NCBI GenBank assembly: GCA_025456345.1
Contig: JALOKU010000020.1
Location: 1 to 42,675, forward strand
Source of the DNA: Vicinamibacterales bacterium
GTDB taxonomy: Bacteria > Acidobacteriota > Vicinamibacteria > Vicinamibacterales > JAKQTR01
Length of the DNA stretch: 42,675 nucleotides
Direction: 5' to 3'
Shown piece by piece: positions 23,549-33,286 of this stretch. Every line of letters starts with the position of its first letter. Positions within the stretch are counted from its first letter, which is position 1. The notes below the pieces were generated by a model. It did no database searches. It was not told the origin of the DNA and saw only the letters and a list, made by a program, of their open reading frames with translations. The position numbers and the translations under genes were made by a program.

Positions 23549-24064
23549 TCAGAACTCCACTTCCAGCCGGGCCCGCGAAATCCGCGGGGCCGGTATGCGC
23601 CTGACCTGGTCGTTCCCGACTTCCACCAGCACGTCGTCGCCGTCCATGCCCCGCAGCCGGCCGCGCACGTGGGTCTGCCCGTCGACCGGCTCGCCGAGGA
23701 CGAAGCGGGCGAGACACCCCGCGAAGCGCCGATAATCCGCGGGGCCCCGCAGCGGCCGGTCGAGGCCGGGCGACGAGACCTCCAGCGTGTAACGGTGCCC
23801 GACCACGTCTTCCACGTCGAGCAGCGTGCCCACCTCGGTGCTCACGAACTGACAATCCTCGATGGTGACGCCTTCGCCTTCGACCGTCCCCGCCCGCCCG
23901 GCGCGCACGGGCGCATCGGGCTTGTCCAGGTAGATGCGAAGCATCCACCCGTGCGCCTCGCGGCGGAACTGCACGTCGAACAGCTCGAGCCTGCGCGACT
24001 GCGCAACGCGGCCCGCGATCGCCCGAATCTGCTCGAGACGTCCGATTTCCCCGGTCGAATCCAA
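23549..24064 (-). CDS. rimP: Ribosome maturation factor RimP
   Basis: 171 residues from a TTG at 24064. RimP is needed for 30S subunit maturation. Core blocks: LELFDVQFRREAHGWMLRIYLDKP, GVTIEDCQFVSTEVGTLLDVEDVV, YTLEVSSPGLDRPLRGPADYRRFAG. The frame is open to an ATG at 24112, but the 16 extra codons lie across an intrinsic terminator hairpin and its T-tract, whereas the TTG has an excellent Shine-Dalgarno (AGGGGAGG, 24079-24072, spacing 7). So the TTG is preferred; automated annotation may choose the ATG. First gene of the rimP-nusA-infB-rbfA-nrnA-truB-rpsO-pnp operon. Confidence 0.92.
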   Translation of the reverse strand: MDSTGEIGRLEQIRAIAGRVAQSRRLELFDVQFRREAHGWMLRIYLDKPDAPVRAGRAGTVEGEGVTIEDCQFVSTEVGTLLDVEDVVGHRYTLEVSSPGLDRPLRGPADYRRFAGCLARFVLGEPVDGQTHVRGRLRGMDGDDVLVEVGNDQVRRIPAPRISRARLEVEF

Positions 24065-24086
24065 CGCGGGCCCTCCCCTGAAACGG

Positions 24087-24109
24087 AAAAAGTGGGCCTG
24101 AACCCACTT
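24087..24109 (-). terminator. Intrinsic terminator/attenuator in the rimP leader
   Basis: On the minus strand AAGTGGG, a 6-nt loop and CCCACTT form a perfect 7-bp stem followed directly by a run of T (stem 24109-24103 with 24096-24090, T-tract to 24087). It lies between the operon promoter (24143-24172) and the rimP ribosome binding site, so it would terminate transcription before the operon. A conserved attenuator upstream of rimP is a known leader type; membership is inferred from position and form. Confidence 0.75.
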
Positions 24110-24142
24110 CATAGGTCTCAGATGGGACTTCCGAAGTAATTC

Positions 24143-24172
24143 AGTATATCACCCGCAATCGGCGGCGGGCAA
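24143..24172 (-). promoter_or_regulatory. Promoter of the rimP-nusA-infB...pnp operon
   Basis: Minus strand TTGCCC (24172-24167), 18 nt, TATACT (24148-24143). The -35 and spacer lie inside the last codons of rimO; the -10 abuts its stop at 24149. Transcription would start near 24136, giving a leader of about 70 nt containing a small ACTT-CGG-AAGT hairpin and then the attenuator. Confidence 0.65.
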
Positions 24173-25555
24173 CGGCTCGACGACCAGATCGTACTCGCGG
24201 GATCCGACGATGGTGCCGTCGAGAAGGCCGCCCGGGAGGACCGTTTCCGGGTCCGCGCCCGTGAGGTACACGCAGGAGTCGATGTCCGGCGCCTGGCTGG
24301 CGAGGCGGCCCCTGAGCACCAGCCCGTGCTCCGGCGACGGGCCATCCACCATCACGCGCACCCGCTCGCCGATGCGGGCCCGCTGGGCCTTCCGCACGAG
24401 GCGCTTCTGCGTGCTCATCAGGGCCGTGCGCCGCCGGCGCTTCACGCCCGCGGGCACGTCGTCGGGGAGCGCGAAGGCGCTGGTCCCCTCCTCGTGGGAG
24501 TAGGTGAACACGCCGAGATGGTCGAACCCGACGTCCGCCACGAACGCCTTGAGCGTCTCGAACTCCTCGGCCGTCTCACCGGGGAACCCGACGATGAGCG
24601 TCGTCCTCAGGGCCACGCCCGGCACGCGCGCCCTGATCCGTTCGAGGAGGCGCCGGTAGGTGGTGCCCGTGCCGGGGCGCTTCATGCGTTTGAGGACCCC
24701 TGGCGCGGCGTGCTGCAGCGGCAGGTCGACGTACTTGCAGACCTTCTCGCTGTCCGCCATCGCGTCGAGCATGTCGTCGGTGATCGTGGTGGGGTAGAGG
24801 TACAGGAGACGGATCCACTCGAGGCCGTCGACGCGGTTCAGGTCGCGGAGCAGCCTGGCCAGGGCCCCCCGCTCGCCCCGGTCCACGCCGAAAAACGTCG
24901 TGTCCTGTGAAATCAGGAGCAGTTCGCGCACGCCCTGGCCCGCCAGGCGGCGGGCTTCGGCGACAATCGACTGCGGAGTCCGGCTGCGGTAATGGCCGCG
25001 CAGGGTCGGGATGATGCAGAACGAGCAGGTGTAGTCGCAGCCCTCGGCCACCTTGACGTAGGCGTAGTGCTTCGGGGTCACCAGCGTGCGGGGCGTATCG
25101 GCGTCGTACAGGTAGTCGGGCAGCGCGACGGCCTCGCCCGCGGGCGGCGGGGCGGCGGCCGGGTTCCGGTAGAGGCGCATCGGCACGCCGGCGCCGGGCT
25201 GTCCGGCCGCCGGCGAGGTGACCGCCCCCACGATGTCGGGCACTTCGCCGGTCCCGAGCACGGCGTCGATCTCGCCGATCTGCTGTTGCAGTTCACCGCG
25301 GTAGCGCTCCGCCAGGCAGCCGGTGACGATCAGTTTCCGGCAGCGCCCCGTCTTCTTCAGTTCGGCCAGCTCCAGGATGGTGTCCACCGACTCCTGCTTG
25401 GCCGAGTCGATGAACGCGCAGGTGTTGACCACGAGCACGTCGGCAGACGACGCGTCGGCGGTGACGTCGTGGCCGGCCTGCTGGACCAGGCCGATCATCA
25501 CCTCGGAGTCGACGAGGTTCTTCGGGCAGCCGAGGGAGACGAAGCCAATCTTCAT
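24149..25555 (-). CDS. rimO: Ribosomal protein uS12 methylthiotransferase RimO
   Basis: 468 residues from ATG 25555 (MKIGFVSLGCPKNLVDSEVM). RimO is a radical-SAM enzyme that adds a methylthio group to an Asp of ribosomal protein S12. The N-terminal UPF0004 domain carries its three cluster Cys (SLGC, VNTCAF, VTGCLAERY). The radical-SAM motif is CDYTCSFC followed by IIPTLRGHYRSRTP, the RimO-type sequence and not the MiaB one, and a TRAM domain closes the protein. A Pro/Ala-rich stretch of about 30 residues is inserted between the first two domains (around GQPGAGVPMRLYRNPAAAPPP). It follows asnS after 157 nt filled mainly by repeat element A, and its 3' end contains the rimP promoter. Confidence 0.96.
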   Translation of the reverse strand: MKIGFVSLGCPKNLVDSEVMIGLVQQAGHDVTADASSADVLVVNTCAFIDSAKQESVDTILELAELKKTGRCRKLIVTGCLAERYRGELQQQIGEIDAVLGTGEVPDIVGAVTSPAAGQPGAGVPMRLYRNPAAAPPPAGEAVALPDYLYDADTPRTLVTPKHYAYVKVAEGCDYTCSFCIIPTLRGHYRSRTPQSIVAEARRLAGQGVRELLLISQDTTFFGVDRGERGALARLLRDLNRVDGLEWIRLLYLYPTTITDDMLDAMADSEKVCKYVDLPLQHAAPGVLKRMKRPGTGTTYRRLLERIRARVPGVALRTTLIVGFPGETAEEFETLKAFVADVGFDHLGVFTYSHEEGTSAFALPDDVPAGVKRRRRTALMSTQKRLVRKAQRARIGERVRVMVDGPSPEHGLVLRGRLASQAPDIDSCVYLTGADPETVLPGGLLDGTIVGSREYDLVVEPLPAADCG

Positions 25556-25578
25556 GGGTCGCGTGTGCCTGCCGCCTC

Positions 25579-25717
25579 CAGGCGCTAGGGACTGGGCGCT
25601 AGGCGCTAGTCCGACGCGGCTGTTGCCGCGTGGGTGCGCCGTGCCACCGTGACTCACTAGCCCCTAGCCCCTAGCCCCTAGCCCCTAGCCCCTAGCCCCT
25701 AGCGCCTAGCGCCTAGG
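25579..25717. repeat. Heptamer repeat element A with inverted arms and GC-rich core
   Basis: Left arm (25579-25609) has units of type GGCGCTA (GGCGCTA, GGGACTG, GGCGCTA, GGCGCTA). Right arm (25661-25716) is a perfect tandem of six CCCCTAG then two CGCCTAG, the reverse-complement type. The core between them begins GTCCGACGCGGC and contains a CGCGGC-TGTT-GCCGCG hairpin. The last unit supplies the asnS stop codon (CTA at 25713-25715). The core resembles that of element B at 36884. On the transcribed (minus) strand the array reads (GGGGCTA)n. Confidence 0.88.
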
Positions 25718-27020
25718 GGTAAAGCCTGTTCAAGGTGCGCGCGTACGGGATCGCCTCACGGAGGTGATCCAGGCCGCAGATCCAGGTGACGACGCGCTCG
25801 ATGCCCATGCCGAAGCCGCCGTGCGGGACGGTGCCGTAGCGGCGCAGGTCGAGGTACCACTCGAAGGCTTCCTTCGGGAGGTCGTGCTCCTTGATTCGGC
25901 GCAGGAGCAGGTCGTAGTCCGCGATGCGCTGGCTGCCGCCGATGATCTCGCCGTAGCCTTCGGGCGCCAGCACGTCCACGCAGAGCGCTACGTCGGGCCG
26001 TTGCGGGTCGGGCTCCATGTAGAACGCCTTCACCTTCGACGGGTACCTGGTGACCGCCACCGGCCGGTCGAAGCTGTTGGCCAGCAGCGTCTCGTCGGGC
26101 GCGCCGAAGTCGCCGCCCCACTCGAAGGGCTGGCCCTTGTCGTTGAGCATCTTCACCGCGTCGTCATAGGTGATTCGGGGAAAGGGCTTCTTCACCAGCT
26201 CCAGCTTGGAGACGTCGCGATCGAGCCGCTTCAGCTCCGTCTGGCGGCGCTCGAGCACGCGCGTCACGACCGAGACCACCAGGTCCTCGGCCAGATCGAT
26301 CACGTCGTCGAGCCTGGCGAAGGCGACTTCGGGCTCGACCATCCAGAACTCGGACAGGTGGCGGCGCGTCTTCGACTTCTCCGCCCGGAACGTCGGGCCG
26401 AAGCAGTAGACGCGGCCGAGGGCCATCGCGTTGGCCTCGTTGTAGAGCTGGCCGCTCTGGGTGAGGTACGCCGTGGTCTCATCGAAGTACTGGACCGGAA
26501 ACAGGGTGCTGGTGCCTTCGCAGGCCGCGGGCGTGAAGATGGGCGTGTCGGCCAGGATGAAGCCGCGGTCGTCGAAGAACGACCGCACCGCCGCGATGAC
26601 CTCGGCTCGCACCCGGAGGACGGCGCTCTGGCGCTCGCTGCGGATCCACAGGTGCCGGCGGTCCATCAGGTAGTCGACGCCGTGCTCTTTCGGCGTAATC
26701 GGGTAGTCCGCCGACCCGCCCACGACCTCGAGGGTCGCCAGGTCGAGCTCGAAGCCCCCGGGCGCGCGCGCGTCGGCACGAACCGTTCCCGACGCGATGA
26801 CCGACGATTCCTGCGTCAGGTGATCGGCGAGCCGGAACGTCTCCTCGTCGACGGCCGCCTTCGACATCACGCCCTGGATGAAGCCGCTGCCGTCGCGGAC
26901 GGTCAGGAAGTGGATCTTGCCGCTCGATCGCCGCGCGTGCAGCCAGCCCCGGACAATCACCCGCTGGCCTTCGTGCCGGGCGATGTCTTCGATGTAGGCG
27001 AGGGTCCCCTCGTGTGTCAT
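25713..27020 (-). CDS. asnS: Asparaginyl-tRNA synthetase
   Basis: 435 residues. It charges tRNA-Asn directly with asparagine. An N-terminal OB-fold anticodon-binding domain ([24 protein letters not shown]) precedes the class II core: [17 protein letters not shown], the [47 protein letters not shown] region in separate motifs, and motif 3 [16 protein letters not shown]. The CEGTSTLF pattern and length favour AsnRS over AspRS. The ATG at 27020 overlaps the stop of the upstream TIM-barrel gene (ATGA). The stop codon lies inside the last heptamer of repeat element A, so the repeat has grown up to, or into, the gene end. Confidence 0.96.
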   Translation of the reverse strand: MTHEGTLAYIEDIARHEGQRVIVRGWLHARRSSGKIHFLTVRDGSGFIQGVMSKAAVDEETFRLADHLTQESSVIASGTVRADARAPGGFELDLATLEVVGGSADYPITPKEHGVDYLMDRRHLWIRSERQSAVLRVRAEVIAAVRSFFDDRGFILADTPIFTPAACEGTSTLFPVQYFDETTAYLTQSGQLYNEANAMALGRVYCFGPTFRAEKSKTRRHLSEFWMVEPEVAFARLDDVIDLAEDLVVSVVTRVLERRQTELKRLDRDVSKLELVKKPFPRITYDDAVKMLNDKGQPFEWGGDFGAPDETLLANSFDRPVAVTRYPSKVKAFYMEPDPQRPDVALCVDVLAPEGYGEIIGGSQRIADYDLLLRRIKEHDLPKEAFEWYLDLRRYGTVPHGGFGMGIERVVTWICGLDHLREAIPYARTLNRLYP

Positions 27021-27856
27021 GAGCAGCTCCGTGCCGCGTCGTCCAGGCGCTCCATGGCCCGGCGCGCCCGTTCGAGCGCCGGGGCGGACGGGTCCGCGCC
27101 GGCCAGTTCCAGCATCATCGTGCCTGCGTACCCGACCTTCTGCAGCGCCATGAGGGCGCCCGTCCAGCCGATCGTCCCTTCGAACGGCGCCAGGTGCTCG
27201 TCGCGCCGGCCGTGATTGTCGTGCACGTGCGTGGCGGCCAGCAACCCGGACAGCGTTTCGATGGCCTCCACGACGTCGCCCTGCAGGTGAGCGTGGCCGA
27301 AGTCGAGGCAGACGCCCACCTCGGGCATGTCCAGTTCGTCCAGCAGTGCCACCAGCGCGTCGGCGGTCGCCATCGCGTTCGGGATCACTTCGAGGGCCAC
27401 GCGGACGCCGAGCGGAGACGCCAGGGCCACAATCTCCTCGACGCTCCGGAGGGCCGCGTCGCGGCTGTTCTGCACGGAGGCGGACAGGAGCGAGTCCTGC
27501 AGCCCGGGGTGGACCACCAGCACGGACACCGGCACCCGGCGGGCGAGGTCCAGTGCCGCCCCGGTTTCCCGCACCGCCAGCGCCCGCGCGGCGTTGTCCG
27601 TGGAGGCGATTGACAAGGGGTTGATCCACCTGCCGTCGAAGCGTTCCATGACCGGCGCGTGCAGGCTGTGCAGGCGCAGGCCTTCGCGCGTCAGCCAACC
27701 GGCGGCCGCGTCGAGGGCGGCGGCATCGTGGTAGTCGAGGTGCGACCTGGTGGCGATGATCTCGACCGCGTCAAATCCGTGCGCCGCCACCTCGGCGAGG
27801 TGGTCGTGGCGCAGCCGGTGCGCGTGGTAGAGCTGGGTGGAGACGCCGAACTGCAC
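27017..27856 (-). CDS. Xylose-isomerase-like TIM-barrel protein (sugar isomerase/epimerase family)
   Basis: 279 residues from GTG 27856, with GGGAG 7 nt upstream. The fold is the AP-endonuclease-2/xylose-isomerase-like TIM barrel: [78 protein letters not shown] and GTMMLELAG. The Glu, Asp/His, His and Glu at strand ends are the expected divalent metal ligands. Substrate cannot be read from sequence; relatives are sugar isomerases, epimerases and endonuclease IV. Its stop overlaps asnS (ATGA), and 54 nt separate it from the upstream kinase gene. A weak TAGAAT box lies in that gap. Confidence 0.85.
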   Translation of the reverse strand: MQFGVSTQLYHAHRLRHDHLAEVAAHGFDAVEIIATRSHLDYHDAAALDAAAGWLTREGLRLHSLHAPVMERFDGRWINPLSIASTDNAARALAVRETGAALDLARRVPVSVLVVHPGLQDSLLSASVQNSRDAALRSVEEIVALASPLGVRVALEVIPNAMATADALVALLDELDMPEVGVCLDFGHAHLQGDVVEAIETLSGLLAATHVHDNHGRRDEHLAPFEGTIGWTGALMALQKVGYAGTMMLELAGADPSAPALERARRAMERLDDAARSCS

Positions 27857-27887
27857 GTCGATGCTCCCGGTTCGGGGTGAATCTTCT

Positions 27888-27893
27888 ATTCTA
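27888..27893 (-). promoter_or_regulatory. -10-like box before the TIM-barrel gene
   Basis: TAGAAT on the minus strand, about 31 nt upstream of the GTG at 27856. No -35 of good quality is seen. It could be an internal promoter for the TIM-barrel-asnS part of the run. Confidence 0.3.
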
Positions 27894-27910
27894 CCCCAGG
27901 GACCAGGCCC

Positions 27911-28948
27911 TCACCCGCCCAGCTCCTCCACGTAGCGGCCCAGGACCTTGCGCAAGCCCTGGAACCGCGGGTACTTCGCGATGTTGACGCGGGCGTAGTG
28001 CAGCGTTCGCGGCATGTACTGGATGTAGACCGGGTTCCGGCGCGTCGCGGTCTGGTAGCCGAAGGTGCCCAGCGCCTTGAGGTTCCGCTGCAGGGCCATC
28101 AGGTCGAACCGCCGGCGGAACTCCTCGGTCTCGGCCGGCGACGGGGTCCCGCCCCGGCACGCCAGGAAGTACGCGATGTAGTCCGCGAGGGCGTCTTCGT
28201 TGATGTCGACGTACGAGTCCCGGAGCAGCGACGCCAGGTCGTAGGTGTCGGGCCCCATCCGGGCGTCCTGGAAGTCGATGATGAACAGCCGGCCGTCGCG
28301 GCGCATCAGGTTTCGGCTGTGGTAGTCGCGGTGGCACAGGACCCGCTCCTCGCCGGCGAGCTCGTTGGCGACGGCGGCGAACTCCGCGGTGAGGGCCTCG
28401 CGGTCGCCGGGCGTAATCTCGGCCCCTCGATAGGCGACCACGAAGTGCTTCAGGAAGAACTCGAGCTCCCAGGTGAGCTTTGCCGCGTCGAACGCGATCC
28501 CGTAGGGGATGAACTGGCCCGACTCGAGCTCGCGTCCGCGCCGCTGGATGGCGGCGACGAGCCGGATGGCCTCGCGGTAGAGCGCCGTGTGTTCGGAGAT
28601 CGCGGCCGAGCCGAGATGGGCCTGCAGCGTGACGTCGCCCAGATCCTGGAGCTCGAGGATGCCGAGGTCCTCGGCATGGCCGAGGATGGCGGGAATGGGC
28701 ACCGGGATCTTGCCGAGCAGGCCCGCGACGTTCACAAACGGGAGCGCGTCGAAGGAGAAGGGCGCGGCGTGCAGCGCGAGCACAAAGCTGCCCCCGCCGC
28801 GCGGCAACACGCGGAAGTAGCGGCGGTCCGACGCGTCGCCGGTGAGGGGCAGCACGAGCGCGTGCGGCGCCTGGAGGCTTGCACGGTCAAGATACTGCAG
28901 CACCGGCTCCGGCAGGGCCGCATCGGGCGTCGACTTCAAGGTGGCCAT
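27911..28948 (-). CDS. APH-fold sugar kinase (AmgK-like)
   Basis: 345 residues from ATG 28948. An aminoglycoside-phosphotransferase-type kinase: the N-lobe (LTGDASDRRYFRVLP ... FVLALHAAP), the catalytic loop LCHRDYHSRNLM (HxDxxxxN, about residue 205) and the metal-binding IIDFQDARMGPDTYDLAS. In Pseudomonas putida a kinase of this family, AmgK, phosphorylates the anomeric carbon of MurNAc and GlcNAc for cell-wall recycling, and its partner MurU makes the UDP sugar. The gene immediately upstream here is a nucleotidyltransferase, 14 nt away, which supports that reading. Alternatives are another small-molecule or choline-type kinase. There is no sign of acquired resistance context. Confidence 0.8.
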   Translation of the reverse strand: MATLKSTPDAALPEPVLQYLDRASLQAPHALVLPLTGDASDRRYFRVLPRGGGSFVLALHAAPFSFDALPFVNVAGLLGKIPVPIPAILGHAEDLGILELQDLGDVTLQAHLGSAAISEHTALYREAIRLVAAIQRRGRELESGQFIPYGIAFDAAKLTWELEFFLKHFVVAYRGAEITPGDREALTAEFAAVANELAGEERVLCHRDYHSRNLMRRDGRLFIIDFQDARMGPDTYDLASLLRDSYVDINEDALADYIAYFLACRGGTPSPAETEEFRRRFDLMALQRNLKALGTFGYQTATRRNPVYIQYMPRTLHYARVNIAKYPRFQGLRKVLGRYVEELGG

Positions 28949-28962
28949 CGGACCTGATCCCT

Positions 28963-29976
28963 TCAAGGAGCCCGGCGCCGGGTCGCGTCGAGCGGAGACA
29001 CCAGCAGATCGCCGATGCACGTGTCGGTGCCGCCGGGCACGCGCTCCCCGCGCGGCAGGACCACGCGCCGCGCGAGACGCAGGCCGGCGGGCACGTGCAC
29101 CCCGCCGGCCACCACGCACTCGTCGAGCGAGGCGCCGGCGGCGACGACCACATCATCCCATAGCACGGAGCGGCTGACGCACGCGCCGGCCTCCACCGAC
29201 GCGCGGGCACCGGCGAGGACGTCGCCTCGGCCCTCGGCACGGCCGATGGCGAGGCATGTCTCGAGGTAGTCAGCGGCGGTGCCGATGTCGAAGAACGACG
29301 CCGCGGCCACCATCGCCCGAATCGCTCCAGGCCGCCCGGCGATCATCTCGCGGTAGATCCCGGACACCGTCGTGGCCGGTTCGTCCGGCGTCAGCCCGGC
29401 GAACACCGAGGCGTCCACGGCCTGCACGCCGATGAAGTGCCAGCCGCGGTTGTCCGGGCCAGGCGCGGTGAAGCCGGTGACACGGCCTTCGCCGTCCACC
29501 GACACGCCTCCGTAGTGCAGCGGATCCGGGTTCGCGACGAGGGCCAGCGTCACCGACGCGCCGGTCGCGCGATGGCGCGCCGCGAGGGCGGCAAGGTCGA
29601 GGTCGGTGAGCGTGTCGCCGTTGACGAGGAAGAACCGGTCCGCGTCGAGCAGGGGCAGGGCACGGGCCGGCCCGCCGGCGCTGCCGAGGACGCGCGGTTC
29701 CCATGAGTAGCGCACGCGCACGCCGAAGGCGCTGCCGTCCCCGATGGCCGCCGTGATGGACGCCGGCAGGTGATGCAGATTCAGCACCGCATCAGTGACG
29801 CCGCCGCCCGCGAGCCAGCGCAGAATGCGCCCCGCCAGGGGCACGCCGGCGACGGGAAGCGCGGGCTTGGCCCTCAGGTCGGAGAGCGGCGCCAGGCGCG
29901 TGCCCAGGCCGGCCGTGAGGATCATGGCCGGCCACGGCGATGAGGCGGCGGGGCGGGGCGTCGGCGTGTCGCTCAC
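28963..29976 (-). CDS. Sugar-1-phosphate nucleotidyltransferase (MurU-like) with C-terminal hexapeptide region
   Basis: 337 residues. The N-terminal nucleotidyltransferase domain has AMILTAGLGTRLAPLSDLRAKP in the nucleotide-binding loop, FFLVNGDTLTDLDL with the metal-binding Asp, and GWHFIGVQ and DIGTAADY. After about residue 245 comes a repeat-rich part (GARASVEAGACVSRSVLWDD, VVVAAGASLDECVVAGGVHV) typical of a left-handed beta-helix. MurU of Pseudomonas is shorter and lacks this helix, so a mannose-1-phosphate guanylyltransferase-like activity is the main alternative. The GTG start overlaps the CYTH stop (GTGA) and the kinase follows after 14 nt, so the pair is almost certainly co-translated and functionally linked. 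Confidence 0.8.
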   Translation of the reverse strand: MSDTPTPRPAASSPWPAMILTAGLGTRLAPLSDLRAKPALPVAGVPLAGRILRWLAGGGVTDAVLNLHHLPASITAAIGDGSAFGVRVRYSWEPRVLGSAGGPARALPLLDADRFFLVNGDTLTDLDLAALAARHRATGASVTLALVANPDPLHYGGVSVDGEGRVTGFTAPGPDNRGWHFIGVQAVDASVFAGLTPDEPATTVSGIYREMIAGRPGAIRAMVAAASFFDIGTAADYLETCLAIGRAEGRGDVLAGARASVEAGACVSRSVLWDDVVVAAGASLDECVVAGGVHVPAGLRLARRVVLPRGERVPGGTDTCIGDLLVSPLDATRRRAP

Positions 29977-30533
29977 GTGATGCGGTCGGGTTCGTCGAAG
30001 ATCATGTGGCTGCCGCAGAATCCCAGGGCCTCGCGGTGCTTCATGAACAGCCCGTAGTAGGAGTCCAGGAGATAGTCGGCCCTTGTGCGGCCCAGGGCGT
30101 CGGCCGCCGCCGTGATGCCCGCCTCCGGGCCTTCCAGCTCGACGAAGGTCCCGATGGGCGTCTCGTCGACGGCCACCACGACGCTGTCGAGCATGTATTC
30201 CTCCCGGTACTTCTGGTACCGGAACCAGGCGCGCAGGCCGAGGTGCTCGAGGACGCCCTGGAGCACGCCGGCGTCGGAGACGGCGGTCTCGAGCTCTTCG
30301 CGGAGCTTCATCGGGCCCGGCTGAACCGGGCCCTTGAAGGTCAGGTAGCTGCGCGCCTCCTCGCGGCGCAGCCGCAACGCGCAGCGGCGCTGGCGAAGCT
30401 CCTCGCGTTCGTTGTCGAACAGCGCGTCGTCCTGGAAGCGGCGGCCCCGCAGAGGCGTGGCGCCGATGGCCCGCACCGCCGCGCGCGCCTCCTGCGCGCT
30501 CCCGAAGCGCAGCTTGATTTCCCGTTCGAGCAT
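29973..30533 (-). CDS. CYTH-domain protein (class IV adenylate cyclase-like)
   Basis: 186 residues. The N-terminal LEREIKLRF has the ExExK signature of CYTH enzymes, followed by alternating charged strands (RFQDDALFDNE, CALRLRREEARSYLTFKGP, KLREELETAV, KYREEYMLDSVVVAVDETPIGTFVELEGPE) that build the acidic/basic tunnel binding triphosphates. Family members are class IV adenylate cyclases, thiamine triphosphatases and inorganic triphosphatases; the length fits CyaB-type class IV cyclases, but sequence alone does not decide. Its stop overlaps the nucleotidyltransferase start. The midA-like stop is 13 nt upstream. What a triphosphate enzyme does in this run is unclear. Confidence 0.85.
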   Translation of the reverse strand: MLEREIKLRFGSAQEARAAVRAIGATPLRGRRFQDDALFDNEREELRQRRCALRLRREEARSYLTFKGPVQPGPMKLREELETAVSDAGVLQGVLEHLGLRAWFRYQKYREEYMLDSVVVAVDETPIGTFVELEGPEAGITAAADALGRTRADYLLDSYYGLFMKHREALGFCGSHMIFDEPDRIT

Positions 30534-30546
30534 GGCGGACCCCAGT

Positions 30547-31656
30547 TTACTTCTTTGCGAAGACCAGCACCGTGAGCGTGCTGCCGAGCCCCCCCGGCAT
30601 CAGCAGCGTCTTGAGCGCCAGGCGCTCGGCGAGCCGATCCGGGGCCGAGAGCTCGGCGACCAGCGGGCTGCCCTCGAGGATCTCCAGCAGGAACCGCGTC
30701 TGGGAGGTGACGGTCACCGTCTCGAGGCCGGCGCGCTCGGCGGCGCGGCGGACGGAGGTGAAATCGACGTGCGACGTCAGATCGCGGCTGCCTGGATCGG
30801 CGAGCCACGCCGGCCCCGCCGGGGCGCCGGCGTCCGGCGCATCGACCAGATGCCGATGGTAGGTGGCCAGCGTGCCCTGCCTTCGCGCCTCCGAGTACAG
30901 CTCGGCGGCCTGGTAGCCGTAGTCGACCAGTGCGAGGAACCCGCGGCGGAGACGCGCGGCGACGCCGGAGACCCAGTCCACCGCTGCGAGGTTGATCTCC
31001 GCGCGCGCGCCCGCGCCGAGCGTGACCCCGGCGTCGGCAAGATATGCCGCAAGAGCCGGGCTCGACAGCGGGCCCGGCCGGTCGATCAAGCGGCCGGACG
31101 CGAGATCGACGTAGACCTCGGACAGGCCGGCCGCCCCCATCTCAACGAGGTGAACGGGGAGCGCATCCAGCAGCTCGTTGGCGAACACGATGCCGTCGAT
31201 GCCGGCCGGCAACGCATCCCCGGAGGAGGCGAGCCGGGGGCCGTGGGACGCGAGCACGCCGGGATGCGCCGCGCGGGCCGGTGCGCTGCGCTCGACCAGG
31301 TGTGCCGCGAGGGCCTGGTAAAAGGCGGGGTCGCGCCGCGCCGCGGCGTCGAGGATGTCACGCGTGAGGCGGCCGTTGCCGGCGGCCGCCTCGACAAGAT
31401 CGATGCGCGCGGGGCCGCGCGCCCCGGTGCCCATCGCGCGCCACCATCCGGCGAACCGCTCCGCGAGCAGCGCGCCGAAGACGGCGCCGACGTCGACGCT
31501 CGTCACAAAATCGCCCGCGCGGCCCGATCGTCGGGCCGCGCGGGCGTAGTAGCCGACCTCGGGCGCGTAGAGCGCGAGGTCCATGAATTCGGCCACCGTG
31601 ATGGGGCCCCGCTGACGGATGCGTTCGGCGACGAGCGCGCGGCAGTCGACGTCCAT
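30547..31656 (-). CDS. SAM-dependent methyltransferase, MidA/NDUFAF7 family
   Basis: 369 residues. N-terminal block RIRQRGPITVAEFMDLALYAPEVGYYARAARRSGRAGDFVTSVDVGAVFGALLAE is the hallmark of the family (PF02636 type; split here by the Arg-rich loop). The SAM-binding segment DLVEAAAGNGRL replaces the usual ExGxGxG with an AAGNG version. FANELLDALPVHLVE and LALVDYGYQAAELY follow. The mitochondrial homologue NDUFAF7 dimethylates an Arg of complex I subunit NDUFS2; bacterial substrates are not established. The ATG at 31656 is 19 nt after the htrA stop, so it belongs to the same transcript. Confidence 0.87.
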   Translation of the reverse strand: MDVDCRALVAERIRQRGPITVAEFMDLALYAPEVGYYARAARRSGRAGDFVTSVDVGAVFGALLAERFAGWWRAMGTGARGPARIDLVEAAAGNGRLTRDILDAAARRDPAFYQALAAHLVERSAPARAAHPGVLASHGPRLASSGDALPAGIDGIVFANELLDALPVHLVEMGAAGLSEVYVDLASGRLIDRPGPLSSPALAAYLADAGVTLGAGARAEINLAAVDWVSGVAARLRRGFLALVDYGYQAAELYSEARRQGTLATYHRHLVDAPDAGAPAGPAWLADPGSRDLTSHVDFTSVRRAAERAGLETVTVTSQTRFLLEILEGSPLVAELSAPDRLAERLALKTLLMPGGLGSTLTVLVFAKK

Positions 31657-31675
31657 CAGGGCCGGCCGGAGCCGG

Positions 31676-33196
<1,521 letters not shown>

Positions 33197-33280
33197 TGCC
33201 TTCCTCCAACACACAGCAGGCCGGGGGGGCGAGCCTGCCCCGGCACGGCGGCGACCTCCGGGGCTGCCTGCCAATCTATC

Positions 33281-33286
33281 AGTATA
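33281..33286 (-). promoter_or_regulatory. -10 box likely serving htrA
   Basis: TATACT on the minus strand, about 85 nt upstream of the htrA ATG. The -35 region (around CTGCAG) is poor, as might be expected of an activated or alternative-sigma promoter. Confidence 0.35.

Noticed and set aside
24065..24112. ATG at 24112 as the rimP start
   Set aside because: The extra 16 codons coincide with a perfect terminator hairpin and T-tract; the TTG at 24064 has a much better ribosome binding site.
25661..25716. CRISPR-like periodic array
   Set aside because: The period is 7 nt with no spacers; it is a simple tandem repeat, and no cas genes are nearby.
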